Of a DNA stretch of 64,000 nt, positions 1 to 9,024 are shown in pieces. The notes under the pieces were generated by a model. That model did no database searches. It was not told the DNA's origin and worked only from the letters and a program-made list of their open reading frames with translations. The stretch lies in the NCBI RefSeq assembly GCF_003858655.1, contig NZ_RQXV01000002.1, positions 62,001-126,000 of the forward strand, in the 5' to 3' direction. Position 1 is the stretch's first letter; every line of letters starts with the position of its first letter. Source of the stretch: Amphritea balenae (GTDB lineage Bacteria > Pseudomonadota > Gammaproteobacteria > Pseudomonadales > Balneatricaceae). Made by a program: the position numbers and the translations under genes.

Positions 1-501
1 CTCCGTGAAGGTATCGATATGCCTGAAGTTGGCTTGGTGACGATACTAGATGCCGACAAAGAGGGCTTCCTGCGTTCAGAAACATCAATGATCCAGACGA
101 TTGGCCGGGCTGCACGAAATATCAATGGCCGGGCAATTCTGTACGCAGATCGTATAACCGGTTCTATGCAGCGTGCAATCGATGAGACCGATCGCCGACG
201 TACCAAACAAATTGAGCATAATAAGAAGCACGGTATCGTACCCAAAGGGATTAAAAAATCAGTCACGGATATTATGGAAGGTGCATCGTTTATACCCGGA
301 CGTGGTAGTAAATCGAACCGTAAAGTGGCTGAGCCGAAAGGTGAATACGATATCGATCCTAAGCAACTCAGCTCCGCTCAACTGGCTAAGACCATGAGTC
401 GTCTGGAAGATCAGATGTTTGAAGCCGCTAAGAATCTCGAGTTTGAAAAAGCTGCACAGTATCGGGATCAGTTAGAGAAACTCAAACACAGTGGGCTTTG
501 A
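1..501 (+). CDS. uvrB: UvrABC excinuclease subunit B, 3' part
   Basis: C-terminal 166 residues of UvrB, the damage-verifying helicase of nucleotide excision repair; the 5' part lies before the window and the frame is open from base 1. Visible are the end of helicase motif V, motif VI (QTIGRAARN), the YADRITGSM segment, and a C-terminal UVR motif (residues about 125-163, rich in Glu/Lys with [16 protein letters not shown]), which contacts UvrC. It ends with TGA at 499-501. No terminator is obvious in the 230 bp before the next gene. Confidence 0.97.
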   Translation, partial: LREGIDMPEVGLVTILDADKEGFLRSETSMIQTIGRAARNINGRAILYADRITGSMQRAIDETDRRRTKQIEHNKKHGIVPKGIKKSVTDIMEGASFIPGRGSKSNRKVAEPKGEYDIDPKQLSSAQLAKTMSRLEDQMFEAAKNLEFEKAAQYRDQLEKLKHSGL

Positions 502-732
502 AAAAGAATACCCTGATCAGAAAATCATACAAGTGTTTGAATTATGGGCATTACTCAATCTGGGGAATAACTTAAAGCTCAAGCCGGGTAAAGTTGTTAT
601 CTGACGTGTACATTTAAGTAGTCTTCCTCTGCGAGTATCACTGATGGCGTGTAATGTAGTTCATTTTATTCGTCAGTCTGGTTGTTTGATGACTAGGCCT
701 GTCCTCTGTCTGACAAGAGAGAGGAGGGGCTG

Positions 733-3378
733 ATGCGATCCAGAACTATCCTGTTTAGTCTTACATTACTCTGTTGTCTTATTGCGGCGGCAGGTGTGGC
801 AGCCAACTACATGAACCTGATGAGCTTTGCTCAGAAAGATGCGCGCCGCAACGCTGAAAGTATCGTCACAATGCTCAATCATGAAGTTGATGCAACGTTT
901 CGGGGGCGAATCAGTCAGGTTGCAGTGCAGTCTGCGTTGCCTGAAATTCAGCACTTTCTTCAAGGGGGGGGAATAGATGTCACCCCTCTTCTCAATAATA
1001 TATGCAATCTGAATGACGCATCTATCTGCTACCTTTTGGATAGTCGTGGGGAGTTTGTTGCATCCAGCGAATTTGAACAAAAACAGCAGGCATTAGGTAA
1101 AAGCTTTTCTTTCAGGCCTTATTTTAAAGAAGCTATCTCCGGTGGTTCGGCAATCTATCCCGCGTTGGGGTATAGCACTCGTCGCAGAGGACTTTATTTT
1201 TCTCACCGGGTAGTAAATGAGCAAGGCCATTTTATTGGCGTTGTGGTGAACAAGTTTTCACTGAGTGAGTTAGAAACCCGGTTTGATCAGCTTAGTGGCC
1301 GACTGGCATTGATGGACGGTGACGGTGTGGTCTTTGCCTCAAACATGAAAGACTGGGTTTTCAGCAGTTTATTGCCTCTGGACCGGATTCAACAACGCGC
1401 CATTATTAATAATTCACAGTATGGTAGTGATGCACCCCAGGAGATGTCATTTGAATGGTTAAGTGAGACGTCGGTGCGAGACTCTTCTGGTCATGACTAT
1501 AGTGTATACCGGGAGCCGGTAAACCCGTTGCCCGGATGGTCGCTGGTCTATATGACGGATAGTGATATCAGTTTATCGGGCGGGGCTGAGAATCGATTAT
1601 TGATACTGCTGTTAGCACTGAGTCTGGTGGTGGTGGTGCTGGTGACGATGTTATTCAGGCATGGCAGTCATCAGATTCGGCGCCGGCTTGATGCGGAAAC
1701 GAGTTTGCGCCAAAGTGAGACCCGGCTGTTGCAGTTATCTCAGGTATCCACCGAAGCGGTAGTGATGCACCGGGGTAATGAGATTATTGATTTTAATGAA
1801 GTCGCAGAGCGGATGTTTGGTTACGATCGTCAGTTATTACTCTCTACCCAGCTGTTACAGCTATTTAATGCAGATTCTGCAACAGAAACTGAAGCCTATT
1901 ATAACGTCGGTGAGCATAACTTTGAGACTGAAGGGATGCGCCTGGATGGTGTTTACTTTCCTATAGAAGTGAATTTTAAAAGTACTCTGATCGATGGTGA
2001 ATCGGTTGGTATGAGTTGTATTCGGGATATTTCTGAGCGTAAAGAGCATGAAGAAAAAGTCAGGTATCAGTCACAATTTGATGCGCTGACCAATCTGCCT
2101 AATCGTAAGTTGATGAAAGAGAGGTTGAATCGGGCGATTAACAGAGCCCGGTTAAATAATTACTTTACGGTGTTGATGTTCATCGATCTGGATGATTTTA
2201 AAAAGATTAACGACACCCTTGGTCATGAAGTAGGCGATGAACTACTGATCATGGTCGCCAAGCGATTACAGGATTGTGTAAGGGATGAAGATACTCTGGC
2301 CAGATATGGTGGAGATGAGTTTATTTTGCTGCTTGAGAATCAAGTAGATATAAATGATGCGGAGACCGTAGCAAAGAAGATACTGTCGATGCTGAGTATG
2401 GAATTCCGAGTGCAGGGTCGGAGCTTCTATATCAGCGGTAGCATTGGTATTGCCGTATCGCCTGCCGATGGTTTGGTTGCAGATGAACTATTGAAGTGCG
2501 CTGATACTGCAATGTATCAGGTGAAGGATGAAGGGCGGAATGGTTACTGCTTCTACACCCCTGATATGAATAGTGATATGTCTGACAGAATTGAGATAGA
2601 ACATCAGTTAAGGGGAGCCCTGGAGCGTAACGAGCTATCCCTGAACTATCAACCAATTTACTGTCTCCATAATAAAAAGTTAATGGGCGTAGAGGTTTTA
2701 TTACGCTGGAATAACGGTGTGCTGGGGTCGATACCGCCGGATAAGTTTATCCCTATAGCCGAGCAAACGGGTTTGATTATACCCATTGGCGAATGGATCA
2801 TTCGTCAGGCTTGTCTGCAGGGCCTGGCCTGGAATAAGGATTGTGGTGAAAATTATCGGATTGCACTGAATGTTTCACCGCGTCAGTTCAGAAATGGGCA
2901 TATCGTACAGGTATTGCTCAGGGTGCTAGATGAGACCGGCTTTGATCCCTCTTTATTGGTGATTGAGATTACCGAAGGCTTGCTGATTCGTAATGATAAA
3001 AACACGGCTCAGACTTTGTCGCGTATAAAGGCGATGGGCATTACCTTATCGATGGATGATTTTGGTACGGGGTACTCCTCGTTAAGTTATCTTAAGCAAT
3101 TTCCTTTCGATATTATTAAAATCGATCAGAGTTTTGTGCGTGAATTGGCGGATGATCCTGGTGATCAACAGCTAGTGACTGCCGCCGTTGCGATGGCTAA
3201 AGGTTTAGGCTTAAAAGTTATTGCGGAAGGTGTAGAGACCGATTTTCAGGCAAGCTATCTTACCTCTGCCGGCTGCGATGCATTGCAGGGCTATTTCCTT
3301 GGGTATCCGGTGACTGCTGAAGAATTTATGGCAAAGGTTATCCCACCTAAAGAGTTTAAAGCGCTGGTGACAATATAA
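733..3378 (+). CDS. Membrane PAS-GGDEF-EAL c-di-GMP protein with periplasmic sensor
   Basis: An 881-residue bifunctional c-di-GMP enzyme candidate. Order: TM helix (about 4-24), periplasmic dCache-like sensor (about 35-275), TM helix (about 288-308), PAS (about 325-440), GGDEF (about 445-610), EAL (about 625-870). The cyclase motif GGDEF is intact at 526-530, with an inhibitory I-site RDED at 517-520. The EAL signature reads EVL at 654-656 followed by LRW, a common active variant, and MDDFGTGYSS is present. Both activities are therefore plausible; which dominates cannot be read. The start is set by a strong GGAGGGG site just before ATG 733. It stands alone as a transcription unit. Confidence 0.93.
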   Translation: MRSRTILFSLTLLCCLIAAAGVAANYMNLMSFAQKDARRNAESIVTMLNHEVDATFRGRISQVAVQSALPEIQHFLQGGGIDVTPLLNNICNLNDASICYLLDSRGEFVASSEFEQKQQALGKSFSFRPYFKEAISGGSAIYPALGYSTRRRGLYFSHRVVNEQGHFIGVVVNKFSLSELETRFDQLSGRLALMDGDGVVFASNMKDWVFSSLLPLDRIQQRAIINNSQYGSDAPQEMSFEWLSETSVRDSSGHDYSVYREPVNPLPGWSLVYMTDSDISLSGGAENRLLILLLALSLVVVVLVTMLFRHGSHQIRRRLDAETSLRQSETRLLQLSQVSTEAVVMHRGNEIIDFNEVAERMFGYDRQLLLSTQLLQLFNADSATETEAYYNVGEHNFETEGMRLDGVYFPIEVNFKSTLIDGESVGMSCIRDISERKEHEEKVRYQSQFDALTNLPNRKLMKERLNRAINRARLNNYFTVLMFIDLDDFKKINDTLGHEVGDELLIMVAKRLQDCVRDEDTLARYGGDEFILLLENQVDINDAETVAKKILSMLSMEFRVQGRSFYISGSIGIAVSPADGLVADELLKCADTAMYQVKDEGRNGYCFYTPDMNSDMSDRIEIEHQLRGALERNELSLNYQPIYCLHNKKLMGVEVLLRWNNGVLGSIPPDKFIPIAEQTGLIIPIGEWIIRQACLQGLAWNKDCGENYRIALNVSPRQFRNGHIVQVLLRVLDETGFDPSLLVIEITEGLLIRNDKNTAQTLSRIKAMGITLSMDDFGTGYSSLSYLKQFPFDIIKIDQSFVRELADDPGDQQLVTAAVAMAKGLGLKVIAEGVETDFQASYLTSAGCDALQGYFLGYPVTAEEFMAKVIPPKEFKALVTI

Positions 3379-3385
3379 AAAAATT

Positions 3386-3410
3386 CCACTATTGAGTGGC
3401 GTTTTGTTGA
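3386..3410. terminator. Hairpin after the GGDEF-EAL gene, older copy of the ald terminator
   Basis: CCACT-ATTG-AGTGG stem (3386-3399) followed by GTTTTGTT on the plus strand and by an A/T tract on the minus strand, so it could work in both directions. It matches the ald terminator at 3625-3648 and sits at the same relative place, about 245 bp away, so it appears to be part of a tandem duplication. Confidence 0.6.
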
Positions 3411-3426
3411 GCTTTAAATCAAAGCT

Positions 3427-3584
3427 TAGCTGATAGCTTGCTCAGCTGGCACGTATTCATAACCCAGATCGTTAGCTACTGCTTTAAAGTTGGTCATGTA
3501 TCGGGAGTTCCGCGGTGTACGTTCAGACTGTTACGTTACCCAGAGTGGATCATCCAATAGAGAGTGCTTACAAGCCTCGTTAAC
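3427..3584 (-). pseudogene. Degenerate tandem copy of the 3' end of alanine dehydrogenase
   Basis: Read on the minus strand, this segment aligns with the 3' end of the intact ald gene 242 bp away. The shared block includes GATAGCTTGCTCAG, CGTATTC, AACCCAGATCGTTAG and CGCGGTGTACGTTCAG. The copy still ends AIS-stop where the intact gene ends AIAE-stop. It carries an insertion of about 11-14 bp and many substitutions, so no reading frame survives. Together with the hairpin at 3386 it shows that the ald 3' end and its terminator were once duplicated in tandem. The upstream edge of the homology, near 3584, is approximate. Confidence 0.8.
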
Positions 3585-3624
3585 TAGTGTCAGAGCCGGA
3601 ACCCGAATAAATAGCAGACAATAA

Positions 3625-3648
3625 AAAACGCCACATAAGTGGCGTTTT
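3625..3648 (-). terminator. Rho-independent terminator of ald
   Basis: AAAACGCCAC-ATAA-GTGGCGTTTT, a 10-bp perfect stem. On the minus strand it is followed by a T run, and it lies 17 bp beyond the ald stop codon. Confidence 0.85.
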
Positions 3649-3664
3649 CGTTTGCAGATGAGAA

Positions 3665-4789
3665 TTACTCTGCGATAGCTTGCTCAGCAGGTACGTATTC
3701 GTAACCCAGATCGTTAGCCACAGCTTCAAAGTTAATAGTACCGCGGTGTACGTTCAGGCCGTTACGCAAATGCGCATCATCCTTCAATGCTTTCTTATAA
3801 CCTTTATTAGCCAGCGCCAGTGCAAATGGCAGAGTCGCGTTGGTCAGTGCAAAGGTCGAAGTACGGGCAACACCGCCTGGCATGTTAGCTACACAGTAGT
3901 GAACAACGCCATCGACTTCATAGGTAGGCTCCTGGTGAGTAGTCGCCTTCGATGTTTCGAAGCAGCCACCCTGGTCAATAGCAACATCGACCAGTACAGA
4001 ACCGTTTTTCATCTTGCCCAGCATTGCACGGGTAACCAGTTTAGGTGCTGCAGCACCCGGAATCAGAACCGCACCAACAACCAGATCAGAGTTTATAACT
4101 TCCTGCTCAACAGATTCAGCGCTGGAGTACAACGTTTTCAGTTGAGGTCCGTACTGTGCATCCAGTTCTTTAAGGCGAGGTAGTGAGCGATCCAGAATAG
4201 TAACGTCAGCACCCAGACCCATTGCCATGCGAGCAGCGTTGATACCTACAACACCACCGCCGATAACGGTCACTTTAGCTGGTGCTACACCCGGGACGCC
4301 GCCCAGTAGAACACCCAGACCGCCCTGAGCTTTTTCAAGTGCATGTGCACCCGCCTGAATAGCCATACGACCAGCAACTTCACTCATTGGCGCTAGTAGT
4401 GGCAGGCCACGGTTAGCATCGGTTACCGTTTCGTAAGCAACGGCTACACAGTCAGATTCAACCAGCAGCTTAGTCTGCTCTGGATCTGGATCTGGAGCCA
4501 GGTGCAGGTATGTGAATAGTAGCTGGCCAGGGCGCAGCATTTTACATTCGTTTGGCTGAGGCTCTTTTACTTTGATAATCATATCAGCAGAAGCAAAGAT
4601 CTCTTCCGGAGTATCGATCAGTTTTGCACCGGCCGCTTCATACTGATCATTAGTCAGACCAATTGATGTACCGCCATCACGTTGAACGATAACTTCGTGG
4701 CCATTTTCAATCAGTTCACGGACACCTGCAGGTGTCATACCGATACGATACTCGTGGTTCTTAATCTCTTTAGGGATACCAATCAACAT
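3665..4789 (-). CDS. ald: Alanine dehydrogenase
   Basis: 374 residues, the usual length. It oxidatively deaminates L-alanine to pyruvate with NAD+, or runs in reverse, as a soluble oligomer. Visible: N-terminal [15 protein letters not shown], the substrate-site region with conserved Lys in IIKVKEPQ and His in TYLHLAPD, the Rossmann motif [15 protein letters not shown], and the C-terminal [18 protein letters not shown] block. ATG 4789 has an AGGAG site at good spacing. It is single-gene and terminated by the hairpin at 3625-3648. Lrp-type control is common for this family, but no operator was identified here. Confidence 0.97.
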   Translation of the reverse strand: MLIGIPKEIKNHEYRIGMTPAGVRELIENGHEVIVQRDGGTSIGLTNDQYEAAGAKLIDTPEEIFASADMIIKVKEPQPNECKMLRPGQLLFTYLHLAPDPDPEQTKLLVESDCVAVAYETVTDANRGLPLLAPMSEVAGRMAIQAGAHALEKAQGGLGVLLGGVPGVAPAKVTVIGGGVVGINAARMAMGLGADVTILDRSLPRLKELDAQYGPQLKTLYSSAESVEQEVINSDLVVGAVLIPGAAAPKLVTRAMLGKMKNGSVLVDVAIDQGGCFETSKATTHQEPTYEVDGVVHYCVANMPGGVARTSTFALTNATLPFALALANKGYKKALKDDAHLRNGLNVHRGTINFEAVANDLGYEYVPAEQAIAE

Positions 4790-5132
4790 AACTGTTCTCC
4801 TGCTGACTTATTTCTTGTTAGTGGATTTGGTTACACTAACACTGGTATTGAATATTTATCATTTGAAGTTTGTATTTTTTGCAGAGTTAATCACTATAAA
4901 AAAGCCAAAAAACAGAGTGTGTATATTGCAAATGTGGTCTGCTACTTGCTAATTTCGGCAGTGCAGCAAAGAAATAGTGATAATTCTCATATCTTTTAAG
5001 TATTGACTGTTTTTTGTACTAGGCCAACTTTGATGGTCATAGCGGATAGATTTATGATCTTATGTAAGAGTGAAATTGTTAGGAAAAGGGGCTTGCGTCG
5101 AAGAGCTAAAACCCTATAATAGCCCTCACTTC
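4790..5132. other. Intergenic region between ald and tRNA-Val
   Basis: About 340 bp, AT-rich, without a convincing gene. It should hold the ald promoter (reading leftwards) and holds the tRNA promoter at its right end. A 105-residue open frame across 4682-4999 overlaps ald antisense and shows no protein features. Confidence 0.6.
5093..5120 (+). promoter_or_regulatory. Sigma-70 promoter of tRNA-Val
   Basis: TTGCGT (5093-5098), 16 bp, TATAAT (5115-5120); the perfect -10 box lies 12 bp before the mature tRNA 5' end, with a GC-rich start-site region as is usual for stable RNA genes. Confidence 0.75.
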
Positions 5133-5209
<77 letters not shown>

Positions 5210-5220
5210 AATACAAAAGA

Positions 5221-5245
5221 GCCTCGCGAATGCGGGGCTTTTTGT
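5221..5245 (+). terminator. Terminator of tRNA-Val
   Basis: GCCTCGC-GAAT-GCGGGGC stem followed by TTTTTGTT, 11 bp after the tRNA CCA end. Confidence 0.85.
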
Positions 5246-5266
5246 TATTTGGACTAGTTTGATGAA

Positions 5267-5540
5267 GAGCCGAACGTAGTGAGGCAACATCGGAACCATA
5301 ACGATGGCCCGAAGGGTGAGCAGCGTCGCTGTGAATAACTGGCGAAGGCAGTCGAGCCGAGCGCAGCGAGACAACATCGGAGCTTGCGACGATAGCCCCG
5401 AAGGGGTGAGCAGCGAAGCTGAGAATAATCTGCCGGTACTTGCTTAAGAGATACCAAATACAAAAGAGCCTCGCGAATGCGGGGCTTTTTGTTATCTGGC
5501 CCAGGTGGATGAGAGTCGAACGTAACGAGACAGCATTTTA
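5267..5540 (+). repeat. Degenerate intergenic repeats downstream of the tRNA
   Basis: A unit of about 72-85 bp beginning GAGCCGAACGTAGTGAGGCAAC and ending near GAATAA occurs at 5267-5338. A diverged second copy is at 5354-5427 (GAGCCGAGCGCAGCGAGACA), and a truncated third copy starts at 5515 (GAGTCGAACGTAACGAGACA). Each full unit contains the blocks ACATCGGA, CGAAGGG and GTGAGCAGCG. An open frame on the minus strand through this DNA is a by-product of the repeats. Such repeats next to tRNA genes are frequent in related genomes; their function is unknown. Confidence 0.75.
5451..5492 (+). repeat. Second copy of the tRNA 3' end plus terminator
   Basis: TACCAAATACAAAAGAGCCT and the following 23 bp repeat exactly the sequence that begins in the last four bases of tRNA-Val (5206 onward) and runs through its terminator. 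The hairpin GCCTCGC-GAAT-GCGGGGC is at 5468-5485, followed by TTTTTGTTAT. No tRNA body precedes this copy, so it looks like a relic of a second tRNA lost by recombination, or of a repeat insertion. Confidence 0.8.
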
Positions 5541-5715
5541 GAGCTTATTCGATAGACAAGACTCTTGAGCTCTGTCAATCTGTCCTGATCTGGTTCTCAA
5601 CAGGTAGCTGTGAGTATATCGCTGAGATGCTTTTTTGATTTCAAAGCAAGTGTTAAGTCGATTATCCGGAAATAAGTGTTTAAAACCGGATTCTACTTTT
5701 TTCTTTGAGTTTGAT

Positions 5716-6489
5716 ATGTCAAAGCAGTGTTTTCTTTTTCAGTCTCACTTTATGACGCCGGATGTCGAGCGGCTTTTCAGGCAGCTTGCTGATGAAACAA
5801 AAGAACTGGGAGATGCATTTATTCTTTATCATCTTCAGGATGGTAATGATGATGAGCTGTTGAGAAGAAATCCTCATTATTGCTTCACTGATGAAAGCAT
5901 TGATGCGATGAACTACCGTAAGCTGGGGGAAGGATTGAGCCCGGGGGCAACACACTTTCCGGTGCTCAAGTTTAATCTTGATTTTGAAGAGTATGATTAT
6001 TACTGGTTAATCGAGAATGATGTTCAGTATTCAGGCAGCTGGAATGATTTTTTCAGGTGCTTTGATGAGAACTGTGCTGATTACTTAACGTCTAATATAT
6101 ATCCCTTTGCATCAATGCCTGAATGGCCCTGGTGGGAACTCAGTCATCCGGATATTGAAATCCCTGAAAGTAAGCGTTTTCGTTCATTTAACCCTGTTTT
6201 CAGGGTGTCCTGTAGGGCTTTGACCGCTATGCATATACTACTGCGATCCGGTTGGCTGGGGCATAATGAAGTTGCAATGCCGACACTGCTTCATCTGGCA
6301 GGCCTGGATATTGAAGATTTTGGAGGAGAGGGGCCGTTTGTTCCAAAGGATCGTTTACATCGGTTCTATTCAAGCAGCCATGCAAATGAGTATGGCCGCC
6401 TGAATACAGGAACTTATCGATTCCGTCCTGCCTTTGAGCAGATTGGGGATCTGGAGGGAAAGCTTTATCATCCTGTTAAACTCAGGTAA
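5716..6489 (+). CDS. Glycosyltransferase-like protein of unknown specificity
   Basis: 257 residues from ATG 5716; an upstream in-frame TTG at 5635 would give 284, but the extra residues look non-conserved. No signal peptide or TM helix is seen. The core YYWLIENDVQYSGSW, followed by an aromatic-rich stretch and later FGGEGPFVPKDR and LYHPVK, resembles nucleotide-sugar transferase folds in which an acidic END/DXD-like motif binds the metal-sugar nucleotide. That assignment is by resemblance only. It lies 126 bp upstream of UDP-galactopyranose mutase on the same strand, so transfer of galactofuranose to a surface glycan is an attractive but unproven role. Confidence 0.6.
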   Translation: MSKQCFLFQSHFMTPDVERLFRQLADETKELGDAFILYHLQDGNDDELLRRNPHYCFTDESIDAMNYRKLGEGLSPGATHFPVLKFNLDFEEYDYYWLIENDVQYSGSWNDFFRCFDENCADYLTSNIYPFASMPEWPWWELSHPDIEIPESKRFRSFNPVFRVSCRALTAMHILLRSGWLGHNEVAMPTLLHLAGLDIEDFGGEGPFVPKDRLHRFYSSSHANEYGRLNTGTYRFRPAFEQIGDLEGKLYHPVKLR

Positions 6490-6615
6490 TACCTATAAAC
6501 ATCTCTTTTGTAAGCAGCTCGCGGAGCTTGAATATCTCTGTTGAGCATCTGGCGGTGGTAACAGTCTTCAAGGCTTGTTGTTGGCTTGCTGAACCAATAT
6601 AAAGAATTTAAAAAT

Positions 6616-7776
6616 ATGAAGCTTCTAATTGTCGGGGCTGGCCTGACAGGGGCAGTAATTGCCCGAATCCTGGCAGAAAGCGGGCATGAATGTGTTGTTC
6701 TGGAGGAGTCTGGCCATGTTGCAGGTAACTGTCACACAGAGAAAGACTCCAAAACAGGGATTATGATGCACTGTTTTGGTCCCCATACACTGCATTCCGA
6801 TGATGACCAGATATGGGATTTCATAGAAAGGTTCATCGAGATTTATCCCTACAAGCATAAGAAGCAAGCCTGGGTTAAAGGTGAAATCTATCCCTTTCCA
6901 ATCAACCTGTCGGCGATCAACCGTTTTTTTAATACTGACCTGGATTCAGACCAGGCCCGAAACTTCCTTGAGCAGGAAGCTGCTCAGTTCCGGACGCAAG
7001 ATCCGGAAAATTTTGAGCAGGCTGCACTATCTGGAATTGGTGCAGGACTCTATGAGGGATTCTATAAAGGTTATACAAGAAAACAATGGGGCCGTGAACC
7101 AACCGATCTGCCGCCGTTTATATTTCGTCGTTTACCTATCCATCTGGATGATGAAAGCAATGTTTATCATCACTCTAGGCAGGGACAACCGATCGGAGGC
7201 TACACGCTGATGGTCGAACGGATGCTGGATCATCCAATGATCGAGGTTCGGACGGGTGTTGCCTTTACTGCATGTATGGATACCACGGATTTTGACCACA
7301 CGTTCTATTCCGGGCCAATTGATCGTTATTTTGGCTGGTGTCTTGGAAGGTTGCCTTATCGGACCCTTGATTTTAAACCAGAGCATCGTCGGGAAACGTT
7401 CCAGGAGTGCGGAACAGTAAATTATTGTGATGAAGATATACCCTATACACGGGTCGCTGAGCATAAGCACTTCTGGCCCTGGGAGGAACATAAACAGACA
7501 GTTATAACCTATGAGTTTTCGAGGGAGTGTGGAGAGGGAGATATACCCTACTACCCGGTCCAGCTAAATGAAGGTAATGAGCTATTTGAGAAATATGTTG
7601 AAATGGCGATAAAGGAACCACAGGTTAGTTTTGTTGGGCGCTTAGGGACATATCGATATCTGGATATGGATAAAGCAATTGGTGAAGCGATGCAATCGGC
7701 CTATCAAGCACTCGAAGCTATAGGGCTGAATGATTCTATTCCCGCCTTTTTCTTTTCGCCGGGTTCCTCAGAATAG
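6616..7776 (+). CDS. glf: UDP-galactopyranose mutase
   Basis: 386 residues, a typical length; converts UDP-galactopyranose to UDP-galactofuranose, the donor for Galf-containing glycans. Begins MKLLIVGAGLTGAVIAR, the FAD-binding GxGxxG motif, then the GNCHTE and HCFGPHTLH segments that hold flavin and substrate. Later come YEGFYKGYTRKQWG, PIGGYTLMVERML, SGPIDRYFGW and LGTYRYLDMDKAIGEAM, all characteristic of the family. ATG 6616 is chosen over TTG 6586 because the flavin motif begins directly after it. No other polysaccharide genes adjoin besides the glycosyltransferase-like gene upstream, so this may be a relocated pair. Confidence 0.93.
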   Translation: MKLLIVGAGLTGAVIARILAESGHECVVLEESGHVAGNCHTEKDSKTGIMMHCFGPHTLHSDDDQIWDFIERFIEIYPYKHKKQAWVKGEIYPFPINLSAINRFFNTDLDSDQARNFLEQEAAQFRTQDPENFEQAALSGIGAGLYEGFYKGYTRKQWGREPTDLPPFIFRRLPIHLDDESNVYHHSRQGQPIGGYTLMVERMLDHPMIEVRTGVAFTACMDTTDFDHTFYSGPIDRYFGWCLGRLPYRTLDFKPEHRRETFQECGTVNYCDEDIPYTRVAEHKHFWPWEEHKQTVITYEFSRECGEGDIPYYPVQLNEGNELFEKYVEMAIKEPQVSFVGRLGTYRYLDMDKAIGEAMQSAYQALEAIGLNDSIPAFFFSPGSSE

Positions 7777-8182
7777 CTGATAATGACAAGCAGGGCAGAG
7801 GTTTTCGATGGAGCCTTTTTCATTTTCTGTTTTCATCAGTAGATGGTTTTTGTGTTTCAAAAATGCTGCTAGGTATAGTTAGCAGGCCCTGTAATTCATA
7901 GTTAAGGCAACTACCCAAAATCAGTAGTGCTCTCTCCAAACTGTTTGATAAGCGTTTTATATTGTTCATACTGCGTGGCTTTCTATGTACTGCAGATATC
8001 GATATCACTGAATCACTAATTGTCACTGTCGCCTATGCCACGCCTGAAAATTATTTGGTGAATATGATGATACTGATTTGCCTTTTTGCCTTTTTGCCTT
8101 TTTGCCTTTTTGCCTTTTTGCCTTGGTGAACATACCAACCATCAGTGTTTGGACTTTGTCAGGGGCAGCCCTCCGAAACTGG
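7777..8182. other. Intergenic region with no supported gene
   Basis: About 400 bp after glf. It contains the 8-bp tandem repeat at 8081-8120. A 68-residue minus-strand frame at 7820-8026 has no recognisable domain or good ribosome binding site and is not called. Confidence 0.5.
8081..8124 (+). repeat. Short tandem repeat, 8-bp unit CCTTTTTG, five copies
   Basis: Five perfect copies of CCTTTTTG at 8081-8120, flanked by a partial unit on each side (TTTG before, CCTT after). An 8-bp perfect repeat of this kind can change copy number by slipped-strand mispairing. It is intergenic, about 415 bp before the SnoaL-like gene and just past the end of a doubtful minus-strand frame, so no coding effect is visible. 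Confidence 0.95.
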
Positions 8183-8467
8183 CTAAGCGGCGAAAAGCGG
8201 ATACTTTTCTTTTATAACTTCATGGCGTAACTGCTGATAGGCTCCATGATCCCGAAGTTGCTGAACAGTTGGTATGAGCATCAAAGTAGCAAAGCGCCTA
8301 ATATAAGCTGGTTGATTCAGTTTTTGGTGTCTCTTTTGGTGAAAGGCAGCGATCAGATATTTTTCTGGCATATAGCTCTGGTAACTATTCCACTTTTGAC
8401 ACACCAGCCTGGGAACGAAAAAGGTCAACTTGTAGGTCGTGAGTAAATCACATTCAGTACTGCTCAC
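8183..8467 (-). CDS. Doubtful open frame, unrecognised
   Basis: 94 codons from a GTG, basic, without TM helices. The C-terminal half (YMPEKYLIAAFHQ onward) looks more protein-like than random, but I do not recognise a family. There is no clear ribosome binding site. It lies in a stretch that also holds a decayed TRAP gene and a tandem repeat, so it may be a fragment of a degraded gene. Confidence 0.25.
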   Translation of the reverse strand: MSSTECDLLTTYKLTFFVPRLVCQKWNSYQSYMPEKYLIAAFHQKRHQKLNQPAYIRRFATLMLIPTVQQLRDHGAYQQLRHEVIKEKYPLFAA

Positions 8468-8539
8468 AGAAAATAATCAATAAGCCTGCAGAATACCTAC
8501 AAAATACATAACTAGTCATAGTTGTTTTAGGGGGAATAA

Positions 8540-8953
8540 ATGTTATCACGTGAAGAAATGTTGATTGCTCTAAAGGGTTGGATAGCAGCTTGGGGGCGTC
8601 ACGATTTTGAAGCGGTTATGGCGCTGTTTCATGAGGATATATTGTTTGAGCACTGGAACGGTAACCGGGTCGAGGGTAAAAATGATCTGGAGGATGGCTG
8701 GTCACCCTGGTTTAAGGAACATGAAGGTTTTTATTTTATTGATGAAGATATCTTTGTTGATGAAGTAGAGCAGAAAGCGCTGTACCGATGGGAGTTCCAC
8801 TGGCCTTCAATTGAACCAGGTTTTGATGGAGAGCCTGAGGTACGCCGTGGTATTGATGTGCTTCATTTTAAAGATGGGCAGATCATACAAAAGCTGACCT
8901 ACTCCAAAACTGTTCTGGAAATTTCAGGAAAGCGTCAGAAGCTTACGCCCTGA
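8540..8953 (+). CDS. SnoaL/NTF2-like small protein
   Basis: 137 residues with a strong AGGGGG site before ATG. The pattern (LKGWIAAWGRHDFEAVMALFHEDILFEHWNGNRVEGKNDL at the start, IDVLHFKDGQIIQKLTYS near the end) is that of the SnoaL-like/NTF2 cone fold. This superfamily includes small isomerases, hydrolases and ligand-binding proteins; the substrate cannot be told. Tryptophan content is high (WIAAW, GWSPWF, YRWEFHWPS). It is followed by a perfect 14-bp hairpin. Confidence 0.7.
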   Translation: MLSREEMLIALKGWIAAWGRHDFEAVMALFHEDILFEHWNGNRVEGKNDLEDGWSPWFKEHEGFYFIDEDIFVDEVEQKALYRWEFHWPSIEPGFDGEPEVRRGIDVLHFKDGQIIQKLTYSKTVLEISGKRQKLTP

Positions 8954-8983
8954 TCACAGCTTGTGATACTGCTGATTCCCGGA

Positions 8984-9015
8984 TTCATGGTCCGGATGCT
9001 TATCCGGACCATGAA
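8984..9015. terminator. Perfect 14-bp hairpin between the SnoaL-like gene and the TRAP relic
   Basis: TTCATGGTCCGGAT (8984-8997), loop GCTT, ATCCGGACCATGAA (9002-9015). The stem is perfect and GC-rich, but no strong T tract follows on either strand. It lies just after the SnoaL-like gene and just after the stop of the dctM relic on the opposite strand, a position expected of a shared terminator. Confidence 0.55.
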
Positions 9016-9024
9016 ATAACCTAT

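Noticed and set aside
5254-5463. 69-residue minus-strand frame downstream of tRNA-Val
   Set aside because: It runs through the GC-rich intergenic repeats, has internal repetition from them and no protein family.
7820-8026. 68-residue minus-strand frame; SLERALLIL near its middle recalls an IclR N-terminus
   Set aside because: Too short, no ribosome binding site and no helix-turn-helix continuation; the likeness is a few residues.
8081-8120. Phase-variable gene controlled by the 8-bp repeat
   Set aside because: The repeat lies outside any supported reading frame, and no promoter could be placed on it; kept only as a possible slippage site.
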